NCBI GenBank assembly: GCA_021292165.1
Contig: JAHFWL010000225.1
Span: forward strand, 19,944 to 83,943
Source of the DNA: Shinisaurus crocodilurus
Taxonomy: Eukaryota > Chordata > Lepidosauria > Squamata > Shinisauridae
Direction of reading: 5' to 3'
Length of the DNA stretch: 64,000 bases
Part shown: in pieces, positions 1 through 10,636 of the stretch
Position numbering within the stretch: the first letter of the stretch is position 1
Layout: every line of letters starts with the position of its first letter
Position numbers and translations under genes: made by a program
Notes under the pieces: generated by a model
What the model was told of the DNA's origin: nothing
Databases searched by the model: none
What the model saw: only the letters and a program-made list of their open reading frames with translations

Positions 1-11
1 TCCATCTTAAA

Positions 12-171
12 ATGTGGCACTCAGAACTGGACTCGGTGTGCCAGATGCAGCCTGACTAAAGCAGGATACAGCAGGTGATTTCCCGTGACCTGAACATTAT
101 GCCTCTTTTACTGCATTAGCTGTTTTAGGAGCTGCATCACACTGCTGGCTCCTATTCAGCTCACAGTCCAC
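12..171 (-). repeat. Old LINE-like 3' relic
   Basis: The text resembles a degenerate interspersed repeat seen widely in amniotes and usually assigned to CR1-type LINE 3' ends, with the phrases CTGGACTCGGTGTGCCAGATG and GCTGCATCACACTGCTGGCTC in spirit. No coding frame survives. The family assignment is from memory of repeat text, so confidence is low. Confidence 0.3.
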
Positions 172-174
172 TAA

Positions 175-619
175 CAGAGCGATCCTATGGCCCCTAGACA
201 GTGTTTAGGGATTTTTTGGAGTCCCAGCTCCAATGTCGGAAAACAGCTTTGACCGTGGAAAACAGCTCCAATGTCAGAGCTGGGACTCCATGCTTGGAGG
301 CACTCTCCCTCCCATCATAGGAAGCACAGAAAGAACCGCACCAGTTGCCTCTCGACCTTGGAGAAGGGGTTCAGGGGGTGTTCTGTGGGGGCAGGGAGGG
401 GAGGAGACTGGTGCCACCAAGATACGAGGTATCCTGGTGGCGCCTCAGGCCTCCCTGCTGCTCCAAAGCCCCACAGTTAGACAGCTGAAATCGGCCGTCT
501 AGCTGCCTTGCCGGGTGGGAGGAGCACGGCGGTGACCTTTGCCTCTGCACTTCCTGCATAGGATGCCCGTCATCCTCCCGAGTTTGGAGGGTTATGAGCA
601 TCCATATGGGATTGCACCC
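175..619 (+). mobile_element. Harbinger-like non-autonomous element, copy A
   Basis: A 445-bp element with terminal inverted repeats: the left end reads GAGCGATCCTATGG and the right end, reverse-complemented, reads GGGTGCAATCCCATATGG. It is flanked by TAA on both sides (172-174 and 620-622). A 3-bp TWA duplication is the hallmark of PIF/Harbinger insertions. The left interior has the subterminal words AGTCCCAGCTCC and CCTAGACAG, which recur in copies C to G. No transposase coding is present, so mobility would depend on proteins from elsewhere. Confidence 0.6.
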
Positions 620-643
620 TAAGATACCTAGATCCTTTTGAGA

Positions 644-893
644 GCCAGTGTGGCGTAGTGGTTAGGGTGTTGGACTGGGACTCGGGAGATCCGGGTTCTA
701 TTCCCCGCTCGGCCATGAAACTCACTGGGTGACTTTGGGCCAGTCACGGCCTCTCAGCCTAACCTACCTCACAGGGTTGTTGTGAGGAGAAAATGGAGAG
801 GAGGAGGAGGATTCTGTAAGCCGCCTTGGGTTCCTTGCAGGAAAAAAGGTGGGGTATAAATAGAATAAATAAATAAATAAATAAATAAATAAA
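644..893 (+). mobile_element. Sauria-type SINE
   Basis: A tRNA-derived SINE about 250 bp long. The head carries an A-box-like TGGCGTAGTGG and a B-box-like GGTTCTATTCC, the internal pol III promoter. The body has the family text GTGACTTTGGGCCAGTCAC and GGGTTGTTGTGAGGA, and the tail ends GGGGTATAAATAG followed by (AAAT)n. ATCCTTTT at 632-639 and 893-900 is a plausible target-site duplication. Sauria SINEs are known to be mobilised through a Bov-B LINE-like 3' tail. Confidence 0.85.
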
Positions 894-1957
894 TCCTTTT
901 CACATATACTGCTGCCAGGTCAGATCTCCCCCATTCTGTACTTGTGCCCTTGGTGTGTGTTCATTTTAACCTAAACTGAAGACTTATCTCTGTTTAATTT
1001 GACCTTATTAATTCCAGTGTTCCAGCCTGTCAAGATCCTTTTGAAACTTGATTCTTTCTTCTTTTTGGTTGTGCAAATCAAACACAGGTTAGCACTGAGA
1101 GATCGCAACGTAGGATGGTGGTTGTTTTCTTCTTCTACATGTTTGCCATCGGGTTCAGATGGTCATATGAGAGTAATGAACAGATTTTCTAAGTAATGCA
1201 GAGGGCATTTTACAGCATTCTGAACGTTGCTTCCATAAAGTAAACTGAACCAAATGAACAGATATTCAATATCAGATGACCGATAGGGACATGTGTAATT
1301 TGGAGATGAAGACTTGTTTGTCCCCCCCCCGAAAGAAAGGGTGTCTGTGCTTATGTTCTTTAGTAATTGAGTGGAGTCCCTGGGTGTATTACAGTGGGAC
1401 TGAAGATAGAAAGCCTGTATCAGTCTTTCATTGGGTGTACTAGAAAGCATAATACTTCAGCCTCTTGCTGCCTAGGGAAAGGAAAGGCATTTGAGAATTC
1501 AGAGCTCTGTCTTTGTTTCCTACAAGACTGTTTTACAACCCAAGGTGCCTCATTTTATTTCAACTGTAGGTATACTTTTAAAAGAGCGGGGGGGGGGGGG
1601 AGACACACAACAACCTCAAGAATAAAATCTTAAGGGCAAAGTCTGTCTGAATGAAAAACTGGTTGCTGTTCATGTGGCAGAAGAAGCATCCGATGCACCC
1701 GGCCGGCTGAATCACGTACTTATTCTAAATAAACTTGAAGCATCACAAGGACAAAGAAACTGGGGGGGAAATACCAGTCTGCTTCTCGTCTTTAGTTTCA
1801 GACTAGTTTCATTCTTCTGTCTGCAAAATGGAATCAAAAGGAAGAAGAATGCCCTAATTGGAATGTGGTGTGGGAGGGAGTGAAAAAAAGGAGGCAGGAG
1901 AAGAGAAGTAAGTTAGATAGGCAAGGGGGGAGCCAAATTGGATGGAACAACCGTAGG
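894..1957. other. Single-copy intergenic sequence
   Basis: No gene or repeat family was recognised. It holds a C-run near 1322 and a G-run near 1589. The reading frames are short and show no protein signature. Confidence 0.4.
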
Positions 1958-1965
1958 GATGGATG

Positions 1966-2625
1966 CAGGGCCGGATTAACATAGGGGCGATTGGAGCGGC
2001 CGCTCCAGGCCCAAAGCAGACAATAGGCCCACCATATAGGGACACGCGGCACGATTTGAGTTAGCTCTGATCGTTATCATTCAGTATAATTAATGATTTT
2101 TTCAAGATTAGAAAGGTGTTCTAAGCACATCTGCATTACAGGCTTGAGGCAAGACCTAGCAAGAACTGTTGTTCTCAAATTAGCATGGTAGGTTTTTGCA
2201 TTTCAATCACTGTTACTACATTTCTTTGAAGCACATGGGGGCTTGCTAGGGTCTGTAATATTCAGATTTAGAAGGGACCTCTCTCTCCAGCCTCGAGCAA
2301 AAGATCTTTCTGATTCGCAGCTCAATTGTTCAAATGCTAGTTTAACAAAAAAACAAAAATGAAACAAAGCAACAAGAACAACACAATTATTCTTGGTCAA
2401 GCAAAGCTTCCTGGCTGCTTTTTCTTTTTTAATAAATAAATTTGGGGGAAATTGGGAAGACCCTTACTGATGAGCTGCAGGAGTTTTTGAGTTTTGGCAC
2501 TTTAATGGTAATTAAAATATTTAATTTGTTTTAATATAAAATTGCGTCTTCATTTTATTTATTTCCATAAAAAGGCCCACCAAAATCCTCAGCACCAGGC
2601 CCATAATGCTCTTAATCCGGCCCTG
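1966..2625. mobile_element. hAT-type element, 660 bp, with exact 8-bp duplication
   Basis: The ends are inverted: CAGGGCCGGATTAA on the left and TTAATCCGGCCCTG on the right. GATGGATG lies directly outside both ends (1958-1965 and 2626-2633), a perfect 8-bp duplication typical of hAT transposons. The interior keeps paired AGGCCCA words near each end but no transposase frame, so it is non-autonomous or an internal-deletion derivative. Confidence 0.75.
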
Positions 2626-2633
2626 GATGGATG

Positions 2634-3429
2634 AGCAGAATTTTTGATTTGTTTGTGACCAGAATTTGACTTGTTCACACCCCCAAATGTGCACATTTTA
2701 GAAAGGGGCATCACCACCTGCTTCTTCTTGTATTTGTGTATACACACCAAATACTGTATTAACAAAGTGCCTTCCTTTTCCTCACAAAAAGGTAGTTCCA
2801 GTATTTAGATGCAGCAGATAAAAATGGCAGGAGAGAAACTCGGTCCAGAGGAGCCACAAGAGCTACTCCCTTTATAGCAGCGCTGAAGAACATCTACTAT
2901 GTCAGGACACCTTGTTGAGAGCTGAATTCCACACACACACACACACACACCGCCTTTTTGAGCCCTCTTTGAAAGTGTTATCAATAAAACCCGCCCTGAG
3001 GAAACAAAGGTAAAATTGAATTACCTTGGATTGAGTGTGGATTAATTCCACAACCAGAGTAAAAGAGCTCTGTGGTAACGATGAAGATTTGGTCTCCGGG
3101 GAAGTGGCTTTCTGTACTGTGCATCTCTGCAAATACATACTGAGTGACTTCGTAATAAAGTCCCTAATGCTGAGCAGCTGCATTTTTGAAAGGGCTGGCA
3201 GAGCTGTGTGTTCCATATGGATTTCCTTCATCGAACGAGAACGTGATTGTTGAAGTTCTCAGATTGAGTGAGGACCCCCCTCCGCACCCCAGTGATTTTG
3301 AGATTCGTGCACTTGTCTCAAGTGATGGGATGTGGGTGATAATGCTGCTGTCAAGTGGCAAGTACTATTATTCTCCCAACCCCCTCTGAGTGCTTGACCA
3401 GGAGCTCATCTTAAAAAAAAATATGTATG
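2634..3429. other. Single-copy sequence with a CA microsatellite
   Basis: No gene was recognised. A (CA)n run lies at about 2931-2950. The overlapping frames near 2902-3389 run on both strands and show no family features. Confidence 0.4.
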
Positions 3430-3686
3430 TATGTATTTATTTATTTATTATATTTATACCCCGCCTTTTTTCCTGCAAGGAACCCAAGGCGGCTTACATA
3501 ATCCTCTTCCTCCTCCTCTCCATTTTATCCTCACAACAACAACCCTGTGAGATAGGTTAGGCTGAGAGTTCGTGACTGGCCCAAAGTCACCCAGTGAGTT
3601 TCATGGCCGAGCAGGGACTAGAACCCAGATCTCCCGAGTCCCAGTCCAACACTCTCACCACTACGCCACACGCCACACTACGCCAG
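3430..3686 (-). mobile_element. Sauria-type SINE, inverted
   Basis: The reverse strand reads the full SINE: tRNA-like head near 3686, GGCCAGTCACG body, and a TATAAATATAATAAATAA tail at the left. The head end carries a small tandem repeat of CGCCACA, which may mark a rearranged insertion edge. It faces the next SINE head to head. Confidence 0.85.
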
Positions 3687-3743
3687 ACATGTGTGTCTGT
3701 CCATCCGTCTGTCTGTCACTGCCATAACACAAAGACCGAGAAA

Positions 3744-3980
3744 GCCAGCGTGGCGTAGTGGTGAGGGTGTTGGACTGGGACTCGGGAGATCCGGGTTCTA
3801 GTCCCTGCTCGGCCATGAAACTCACTGGGTGACTTTGGGCCAGTCACGGACTCTCAGAGCCTAACCTACCTCACAGGGGTGTTGTTGTGAGGATAAAATG
3901 GAGAGGAGGAGGAGGATTGTGTAAGCCGCCTTGGGTTCCTTGCAGGAACAAAGGCGGGGCATAAAATAAAATAAAAAAAA
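3744..3980 (+). mobile_element. Sauria-type SINE
   Basis: A full-length copy with B box GGTTCTAGTCCC, the GTGACTTTGGGCCAGTCAC body and an (ATAAA)n tail. With the preceding inverted copy it forms a large inverted repeat with a spacer of about 55 bp. Confidence 0.85.
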
Positions 3981-4458
3981 TGAAACACCTGAAACTTGCA
4001 TGCATGCTAAGGGACCCCTAGGGGTATGCACTTCAGGGTTATTTCCCCGCCCCCAAGTGTATTAATTAATTAAATTCATCTTAATGTGTCCCTGTGGTCG
4101 AAGCCTGCAGTAACATCTTCAGCCACCAGGGGAAGACTGCCCTAACCAGCACAGAGCTTTGCAGTCCCTACATTTTAAACCCGGGGCTGATTAGTTGGCC
4201 AAGGGACAGAGTTATACAGCTGCCCCTCCCCACTGCTGTGGAGCAGGCCCCCTCAGGGGAGGGGAGTGGGCAGACCTGTCCCTCAGAGGGCTATAGGGGT
4301 ATGCCATGGCAGGAGCCATGCCACTGGCAAGGGGACATGACTTCACTCGGGGACAGAGCAGGTACAATGAGTCCAAGTCTGATAGCTGTGTAAGATTGCT
4401 TGAAGGCTTTGCTGAAAGGGCTGCTCCAACCTGTGCAAAGGCAGGCCCATTCGCTAGT
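3981..4458. other. Unassigned intergenic sequence
   Basis: No supported gene. It has a GC-rich stretch with CCCCTCAGGGGAGGGG-like short inverted text near 4250. The frames at 4094-4497 lack any family features. Confidence 0.35.
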
Positions 4459-4715
4459 AAGAAGTGCCCTCTTGGATCAGATCAAAGGCCTACCTAGTCC
4501 AACATCCTGTTTCCCATAGCGGCAAAGCAGATGCATTCCGGAAGCCCTCAAGCAAGACGTGAGGCCAAGAGCAGCCTCCCCCACTTGTATGCCACAGCAA
4601 ATCGTATCCAGAGGCACACTGCTTCTGAATCTGGAGGAGGCGTATTGCCATCATGTCTAGTAGCCAATGATAGTCTCATCCTCCATGAATTTGTCTAATC
4701 CCTCCTTTGAATTGT
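4459..4715 (-). mobile_element. CR1 LINE 3' end fragment
   Basis: The reverse complement contains the CR1 3'-UTR phrases GGAAACAGGATGTTGGACTA and GCCTTTGATCTGATCC. It is 5'-truncated, as is usual for CR1, and carries no coding. Confidence 0.65.
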
Positions 4716-4740
4716 CTCATTCACTTTAAAGGTAATCTGA

Positions 4741-4986
4741 GCCAGTGTGGCGTAGTGGTGAGAGTGTCGGACTGGGACTCGGGAGATCTGGGTTCTAGTC
4801 CCCGCTCGGCCATGAAACTCACTGGGTGACTTTGGGCCAGTCACTGACTCTCAGCCTAACCTACCTCACAGGGTTGTTGTGAGGATAAAATGGAGAGGAG
4901 GAGAAGGAGGAGGAGGACTATGTAAGCTGCCTTGAGTTCCTTTCAGGAAAAAAGGCGGGGTATAAATGTAATAAATAAATAAAAAA
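4741..4986 (+). mobile_element. Sauria-type SINE
   Basis: A full-length copy starting GCCAGTGTGGCGTAGTGG and ending GGGGTATAAATGTAATAAAT plus an A-rich tail. Both pol III boxes are intact in outline. Confidence 0.85.
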
Positions 4987-5044
4987 GTTGGCCTTTAAAT
5001 AACTGTACATTGTGATAGCAAAATTCCATAATTTAACTACGGGG

Positions 5045-5118
5045 AGGGACCATAGCTCAGTGGTAGAGCACCTTCTTTGCATGTGGAAGGTCCCAGGTTC
5101 AATCCCCGGCATCTCCAG
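5045..5118 (+). mobile_element. tRNA-Ala-like SINE, head part
   Basis: A tRNA-like head with A box TAGCTCAGTGG (5053-5063) and B box GGTTCAATCC (5096-5105). An anticodon-loop-like TTTGCAT sits between them, suggesting a tRNA-Ala(TGC) ancestor. It is a SINE rather than a tRNA gene because its body continues after an inserted LTR at 5658. The body has the CR1-like tail of this SINE family. Confidence 0.7.
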
Positions 5119-5120
5119 GA

Positions 5121-5656
5121 TGTTAGCTTTTGCATGGGCAAAACGAGATTGTCACCTGACATGGGGAATGTCTCTTGAGGTGAAGTAAACAAGGTCTCCT
5201 GTCACCAGACATAGTCTCAAGGTTTATGAGCTAGCAACCATGGGACAATTGGAATCAGTCAACATGTTGTGAAGAATAGGTTATATAACTGGTGAGTAAT
5301 ATCCTATTTATAGGTACAGGCTCTTCCTATATAAGTTGGGGTAAGACACATGTTACTTGAGACTTCTGGAGACTACAGACTTCTACTTCAAATCAGTCAC
5401 TTCACTTCATCTCAGCCTTACCACTTCTCACTTGGAACTGGAGACCTGCTTGGGTCTTGACTTGTATCTGCAATGATGTAGCGAGATGGGGTCATCTCTT
5501 CTGCGTAAGAGAAGCCAGCATTGCTTGCCTTAATCCCATGTAATTGGGTCTTACAAATAAACTCTTTAATCTTTATTAATTGCTGTTATCTCCTCCTTCC
5601 GTCTGCGTGACTGGGACTGAGGGTCACTAGCTAGGTAAGCTTTTGAACCCGGGTCA
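5121..5656 (+). mobile_element. Probable solo LTR (endogenous retrovirus-like)
   Basis: A 536-bp insert that splits a SINE. It begins TG and ends CA, and TCCAG sits close outside both edges (5114-5118 and 5658-5662). A TATA box TATATAA (5328-5334) is followed about 220 bp later by AATAAA (5556-5561). That promoter then poly(A) order is expected for U3-R-U5. No internal gag, pol or env sequence is attached, so it is a solo LTR left by recombination. The two extra bases at the left edge and the family are unresolved. Confidence 0.55.
5328..5334 (+). promoter_or_regulatory. TATA box of the solo LTR
   Basis: TATATAA inside the LTR-like insert, upstream of its poly(A) signal. Relic pol II promoter; activity is unknown. 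Confidence 0.4.
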
Positions 5657-5657
5657 G

Positions 5658-5791
5658 TCCAGCTCTCACACAGGGAGACTGGAAAAAGCTCCTGCATCAA
5701 ACCCTGGAGAGCTGTTGCCAGGCAGTGTAGACAATACTGGGCTAGATGGACCAATAGTCCAACAGTATAAGGCAGCTTCCCATGTTCCTAA
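5658..5791 (+). mobile_element. tRNA-Ala-like SINE, body and tail
   Basis: Continuation of the SINE head at 5045. It reads CCTGGAGAGCTGTTGCCAG, then GGGCTAGATGGACCAATAG and ATAAGGCAGCTTCC, ending CATGTTC. This 3' end matches CR1 3' termini, implying CR1-driven retroposition. Confidence 0.7.
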
Positions 5792-7057
5792 CTATGTGCT
5801 GTGTGAAGAAGTGCTTCCATTAATCTCAAGGTCACCCTGAGCATTTTGGTCAGAGGGGCAATTTGGGGCCTGATGTTGCTGTTCAGTGGAGGAGTCTGCT
5901 CCTTTTGAGATGTCTAATTTGTTTGACTTTATGTCCTCTTAGATGTACAGAGTGACACCACCCCCAGTTCTTCCTTCTCTGTCCTTCTAATATTGTTTGT
6001 ATCCAGAGATACAGCTCCTCAAGGGATTTGTCTCCTTCAAGTCAATGCATAGGCAGGCAAGAGAGCAAGACTGAGAGGAAGTAGGAAGCACTTCTGCTAA
6101 CATTGCTCCATTCTCAGCTTGACTGCAGCTAGTTCTGACAGGTGATGGAAGGTAGGAGAAGTTTAGAAAGGGGTCCACATTAAAGAAATGTGCTTTGATG
6201 AAGGGAAACACAGGGAGATAAGCTTAGCATCAATGGTTCAGTGTGTGTTAGGATGGTGCTTCCAACAACATGCCATGTGCGTGCAGTTGGTGGTTGCCCC
6301 ATTTGGAGACTTACGGTCACGCCACCATGCACCATGCTACAAGTTCCTTCTCTATTGTTGTGTGACAAATAATTCTGCACAGCTTGTCAACGGTGACAGT
6401 TGAGACTTTTTTGCTTAGGTGCCTTGACAGTGCTTGCATTAAACAGCCAGAGCCCTACACTCCATTACGTTTTTGTAAAATGAACTGCCTGTAACTTGCT
6501 GTTTCCCTGATAGTGGCAGTGGTTGCAAGCTAATCCTCTCCAGCTGGTTGGTTTGGTTTAGTGAGAGCCTTCAGTCATACGACAGGTAGCCGATCTTTCT
6601 CAGCATCTAGTGCAGGGACTTCAGGGCTAAATATTAACCATGATAGACAAGGAGTAATTTAATCTGGAGCAGGCTTTTTAAAGAAAGGCAGTATATTCTA
6701 TACTGGAGATAAATAATAGAGCCTGGTTTAGTAAACAGAAAGGTGCTATAGGGTATGTTTCTAATTCACACACCACCTGGAAAATAGACATTTCCCACTG
6801 AAGTATAATTCATCATATATACTAATAGCAAACTCACCCTCCAAGTGTGGGTCCTTATGAAGCCAAACTGGCAACATCCATGCACAAGAGGGTGGTATCA
6901 GCAGGCTATGTTTCTAAAACAGAGAGGTGCTGAGGCTGTTGGCTGTGGGAAGCTCTGTCATCTAGTATCAGATATCCTGTTCTGGTTTGGGAGGTGCACA
7001 CTGCACATGCTCAAGGTTGCTGTGTTATTCTCATATTCAAGGTAGAGCTTTGACATT
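5792..7057. other. Single-copy intergenic sequence
   Basis: No gene or repeat was recognised in these 1.27 kb. The frames on both strands (for example 5987-6403) are short and show no family features. Confidence 0.4.
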
Positions 7058-7147
7058 TCATTCATTCATTTCTATTTTTATTTTTTAATTACAATTTTAT
7101 ACTGCCCAATAGCCAAAGCTCCCTGGGCAGTTCACAACGATTAAATG
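7058..7147 (-). mobile_element. L2-type LINE 3' tail fragment
   Basis: The reverse complement reads an L2-like 3' terminus, GCCCAGGGAGCTTTGGCTAT, ending in a short A/T-rich tandem tail. Confidence 0.6.
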
Positions 7148-7221
7148 TCTGGCACACTGCTGTCACGACTGACCATGGAAACACACAGTACCATGACTTT
7201 TACAACTACGGAGGACCGTCG

Positions 7222-7560
7222 TAGGGACGTACAACAATTCCAGTTCAGTTCATTAAGTATCAGAACTTACCTCCCAGTTTGCATTCCCCAGCTTGCGATC
7301 GCATTTGCAAAATGTGTTTGTTAGCAAAATGCCCACCTTAAAAGTTTGGATGAAAAATGCATTTTCACGCTTAGGTTGGTGGGGGAAAGTACACATTTCG
7401 GTGTACCCTTTAAAAATGTGCACACTAATGTACACTTTCCCCATTCTACCAACAACAACAACAACAACAAGCTCACATATGGGAATGAGGCAGACTGAAC
7501 TTTGAGGTGGAACTTAGAAAACCTTGATGAACTCAGGCTTTGCTGATACTCCCGTCCCAA
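7222..7560. mobile_element. TAGGGA-ended DNA element
   Basis: The ends are TAGGGACGTAC and, inverted, TTGGGACGGGAG. The interior carries AATGTGCACACTAATG-type words and a (CAA)n run at about 7448-7471. It shares text with the elements at 15511 and 17545. The superfamily is uncertain: TA could be a Tc1/mariner-type duplication or the first bases of a hAT terminus. Confidence 0.45.
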
Positions 7561-7783
7561 TGGAGGAGACAGCACAAGGAGAGACAAGGAGATGCCTCTG
7601 ACAGCTCGTGTTGGCCCTGCCAATCTCTCCTTTAGATTGTGGCTCTGTGGGCAGGGCCACATATACTAAATATTGCGGTGCCAGGTTATTTTTAGATACT
7701 TAACCATTGTTGCAGCTGCTGGCCAACCATTCCTTTGTTGGGTGGATTGCTCATTAATAGTCCAGGATTAATAGTCCAGTTTC

Positions 7784-8214
7784 CCCTATGAGGAAAGGTT
7801 ACAACATCTGGGACTGTTTAGCTTAGAAAAGAGGCAAGTAAGGGGAGACATGATAGAGGTGTACAAAATTATGCATGGTGTGGAGAAAGTGGGTAGGGAG
7901 ACATTTTTCTCCCTCTCTCATAATACTAAAACCTAATGGGGTCATCCCATGAAGCTGATTGGTGAGAGATTCGGGACAGATAAAAGGAAGTACTTCTTCA
8001 CACAGCGCAGAGTTAAACTAGGGAATTCACTTCCACAAGATGTAGTGATGGCCACCTGCTTGGATGGCTTCAAAAGGGATTGGACAAATTCAAGGAGGAG
8101 AAGGCTATCAGTGGCTACTAGTCCTGGTGGCTATATATGCTACCTCCAGTATCAGAGGCAGTATGCCTATGTACACCAGTTGCTGGGGTACATGGGTGGG
8201 AGGGTGCTGCTGTA
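7784..8214 (+). mobile_element. CR1-type LINE 3' segment, part 1
   Basis: The text AGGAAAGGTTACAACATCTG, GGGGAGACATGATAGAGGTG and TTTTTCTCCCTCTCTCATAA matches the end of CR1 ORF2 and its 3'-UTR. The copy is 5'-truncated and is interrupted at 8215 by an inverted L2, then resumes at 8691. Confidence 0.65.
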
Positions 8215-8219
8215 CTCAT

Positions 8220-8690
8220 TTATTTATTTTGCTTCTATACCACCCAATAGCCGAAGCTCTCTGGGCAGTGTACAATAATCAATTAAAGAGTACAATAGAG
8301 TACAATTAAATATAAACAATTAAAACGTTATAAAAATTTAAAACCAGTTTTTAAAATGTCACAGAAACTAAAAACAAGTTAATAAAACATGAGCTCTAAA
8401 AGAATTTACCACCCACCATGTACCATTTAGTTGTTAAAAGCCTCAACGTAGAGGGTAGTCTTAACCTGGAGCTGAAAAGATAATAGGGCTGGCACCAGGC
8501 AGGCCTCAGGGGGGAGCTTGTTCCACAGTTGGGGGGCTACCACAGAAAAGGCCCTCCCCCTTGTTGCCACCCTCCAAGCCTCCCTTGGAGGTGGCAGTAG
8601 GAAGAAGGCCCCAGATGTTGAACGTAGTATACGGGTAGATTGTGGTTCAGAGAGACGTTCCATCAAGTATTGTGGTCCCAAACTGGGTAC
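8220..8690 (-). mobile_element. L2-type LINE insertion in CR1
   Basis: A reverse-strand L2 3' end of 471 bp with a terminal (TAAA)n tail at the left. CTCAT flanks it on both sides (8215-8219 and 8691-8695), a likely short target duplication inside the older CR1. Residual coding runs from 8681 down to 8427 with the words GRAFSVVAPQLWNKLP, a sequence shared by L2 ORF2 C-termini. Confidence 0.7.
8427..8681 (-). pseudogene. L2 ORF2 C-terminal fragment
   Basis: An 84-codon remnant of the L2 ORF2 C-terminus. GPQYLMERL near the start corresponds to GPAYLKERL in the longer L2 copies, and FSVVAPQLWNKLPPE corresponds to FSVVAPTLWNSLPSD. The catalytic RT core is missing, so it is not functional. Confidence 0.65.
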
Positions 8691-8805
8691 CTCATGTCCT
8701 GCTTGTGGGTTTCCTCCTGTGGGCAGCTGGTTGTCACTGTGTGAACAAAATGCTGGACTAGATGGACCCTTGGTCTAATCCAGCATGTTTTTTCCTAGGT
8801 TCTTT
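8691..8805 (+). mobile_element. CR1-type LINE 3' segment, part 2
   Basis: Resumes the CR1 of 7784 with CTGCTTGTGGGTTTCC, GGACTAGATGGACC and CTTGGTCTAATCCAGCATG, the CR1 3' terminus. Confidence 0.65.
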
Positions 8806-8825
8806 TTATTGGTTGATGTTTTATC

Positions 8826-9507
8826 TAGGGATGCTTGATGAATTCACTTGTTCTGAATCCAAATACAAAATGACCCGATCTGCACCTCCCCAAATGATGT
8901 GCACATCGGCTGTTAGCTATGCACCAGATTTTGCATGTCTCCAAATGTTGTGACACAGTTCCTTTCTGTTTAAAACATATCAAAATAGACATTTAAATCA
9001 TATTTTGAGAGAAATTGGCATTTAAATACATATTAAAATACATATTTTGCAAGGATTTTTTTAAAATCACAGATTGACGCCAAAATGGAATGGAATTATG
9101 GATAAAAACCAAGTGAATTTTGCATGGACTGAAAATACAGAGATTTATTTGTCTAGCCCAAGTTTATTTGTGAGAAACAACGGTTAAGAGACAGTCTCTT
9201 GATAGTTCAGGAAAGGGTTGGGGGAGAAATTCATTCTCTTTTGAACCACTATGAGAGATGAAACTTAGTTATCCTTCAAAATTTGCACTTCTCCAAATTT
9301 TGCAGTGGATTTCTCCAATTCAAAAATGCATACAAAAATGCATATATTAGGGCAAAAAAATATTAAAAATTGCATTATATTAGGAAGATTGTTTGCAAAA
9401 AAAAACCCAAGTATGTTAGGCAAAAATGCATACTGCAATGCATGCATTAGAAATGTGCACAAGAATGCTTAGGAATTTTCATGCAAACTTTTCTAAAAAA
9501 TGCTCGA
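8826..9507. mobile_element. TAGGGATG-ended DNA element, left part
   Basis: It starts TAGGGATGCTTGATGAATTC. The matching inverted end (GGATTCCTCCATGCCTA) lies at 10620-10636, with an L2 inserted between. The interior is AT-rich with repeated AAAATGCATA and GCATACAAAAATGCAT words. Confidence 0.45.
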
Positions 9508-10535
9508 TGCTTGGGATGAAGCTGGGAGCTATCATCAGGAGGTTTGGGCTGCAGTGTCATCAGTATGCGGATGACACGCAGCTCTACCTCTGTTTTAAGT
9601 CCTCACCGAGGTTGGCCGTTGAGACCCTGTCCAAGTGCCTGGAGTCAGTGGCTGGCTGGATGGGAAGGAACATGCTGAAACTGAACCCCGACAAGACCGA
9701 GGTACTTCTGGTGGGGGACAAGGGAAGGTTAGGGGATGTTGACCTGGTGCTGAATGGGGTACATCTACCCCTGAAGGACCAGGTCCGCAGCTTGGGGGTC
9801 ATTCTAGACTCCCAGCTGTCCATGGAGGCTCAGGTGGCAGCTGTGAGCCGGGCGGCGCTGTATCAACTCCATCTGATACGGCAGCTGCGCCCCTACCTTC
9901 CTAATCACCTGCTCCCATCAGTGGTTCATGCCTTGGTCTCCTCTCGCCTAGACTACTGTAATGCGCTCTACGTGGGGTTACCCTTGAAGACGGTCCGGAA
10001 GCTTCAGCTGGTACAGAACGCGGCGGCTCGCCTGATTAAGGGCATCCGCCGGCGTGATCACATCACGCCAATGCTCAATGAGTTGCACTGGCTACCAGTT
10101 GCTTGCCGAGCTGAATTCAAGGTGTTGGTTTTGACCTTTAAAACCCTACACGGCTCCGGCCCAGCTTATCTCAAGGAGCGCCTCCAGCAACATCAAGTAG
10201 GCCGCTCAACAAGGTCTGCCACGGACGGCCTTCTCCTTATCCCATCAGCCAGAGCAGCCAGGCTGGTGGGGACTAGGAAGAGGGCCTTTTCTGTGGTGGC
10301 CCCCACATTATGGAACTCCCTCCCTAGTGACCTTCGCCATGCCCCCTCCGTGATGAGCTTCCGCCGTGCATTAAAAACATGGCTGTTCAGGCGGGAATAT
10401 GGGGTGGGTTAGGTTTTTAATGAGAATTTTTTATATTGTTTTAATTATTATATTTTATTGTGTTTTATTGTATTTTAATTGTACATCGCCCAGGGTGGCC
10501 GGGTGACCGGCCAGATGGGCGATTGATAAATATAA

Positions 10536-10574
<39 letters not shown>

Positions 10575-10580
10575 ATATAA
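9508..10580 (+). mobile_element. L2-clade LINE, 5'-truncated
   Basis: A 1.07-kb 3' portion of an L2-clade LINE: RT coding to 10412, a short 3'-UTR with TGTACATCGCCCAGGGTGG, then an (AAATA)n tandem tail ending about 10578. L2 elements typically end in microsatellite tails rather than poly(A). It lies inside the TAGGGATG element, so it is younger than that element. It is nearly identical to the copies at 49.3 and 60.6 kb. Confidence 0.85.
9519..10412 (+). pseudogene. L2 ORF2 reverse transcriptase C-terminal fragment
   Basis: About 298 uninterrupted codons of L2 ORF2 (the ATG upstream at 9426 lies in flanking DNA). The palm-motif YADD (9564-9575) of the reverse transcriptase is intact, followed by LKLNPDKTEVL and the thumb/C-terminal region ending near FRREYGVG. 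The endonuclease domain and the RT fingers, including GVPQGS, are missing, so this copy cannot be an active enzyme. The absence of stops indicates a recent insertion. Confidence 0.85.
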
Positions 10581-10584
10581 AATT

Positions 10585-10636
10585 GGAGAAATGAGAAACT
10601 GAGAGAAACCGAAATTGATGGATTCCTCCATGCCTA
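10585..10636. mobile_element. TAGGGATG-ended DNA element, right part
   Basis: Right end of the element that starts at 8826, ending CCATGCCTA. The L2 insertion separates the two parts. Confidence 0.4.

Noticed and set aside
5045..5118. tRNA-Ala gene
   Set aside because: The tRNA-like head continues into a SINE body with a CR1-like tail, and other copies exist at 25303 and 31838.
5111..5662. Perfect ERV target duplication for the LTR
   Set aside because: TCCAG occurs at both edges but two bases intervene at the left and one at the right, so the duplication is only suggestive.
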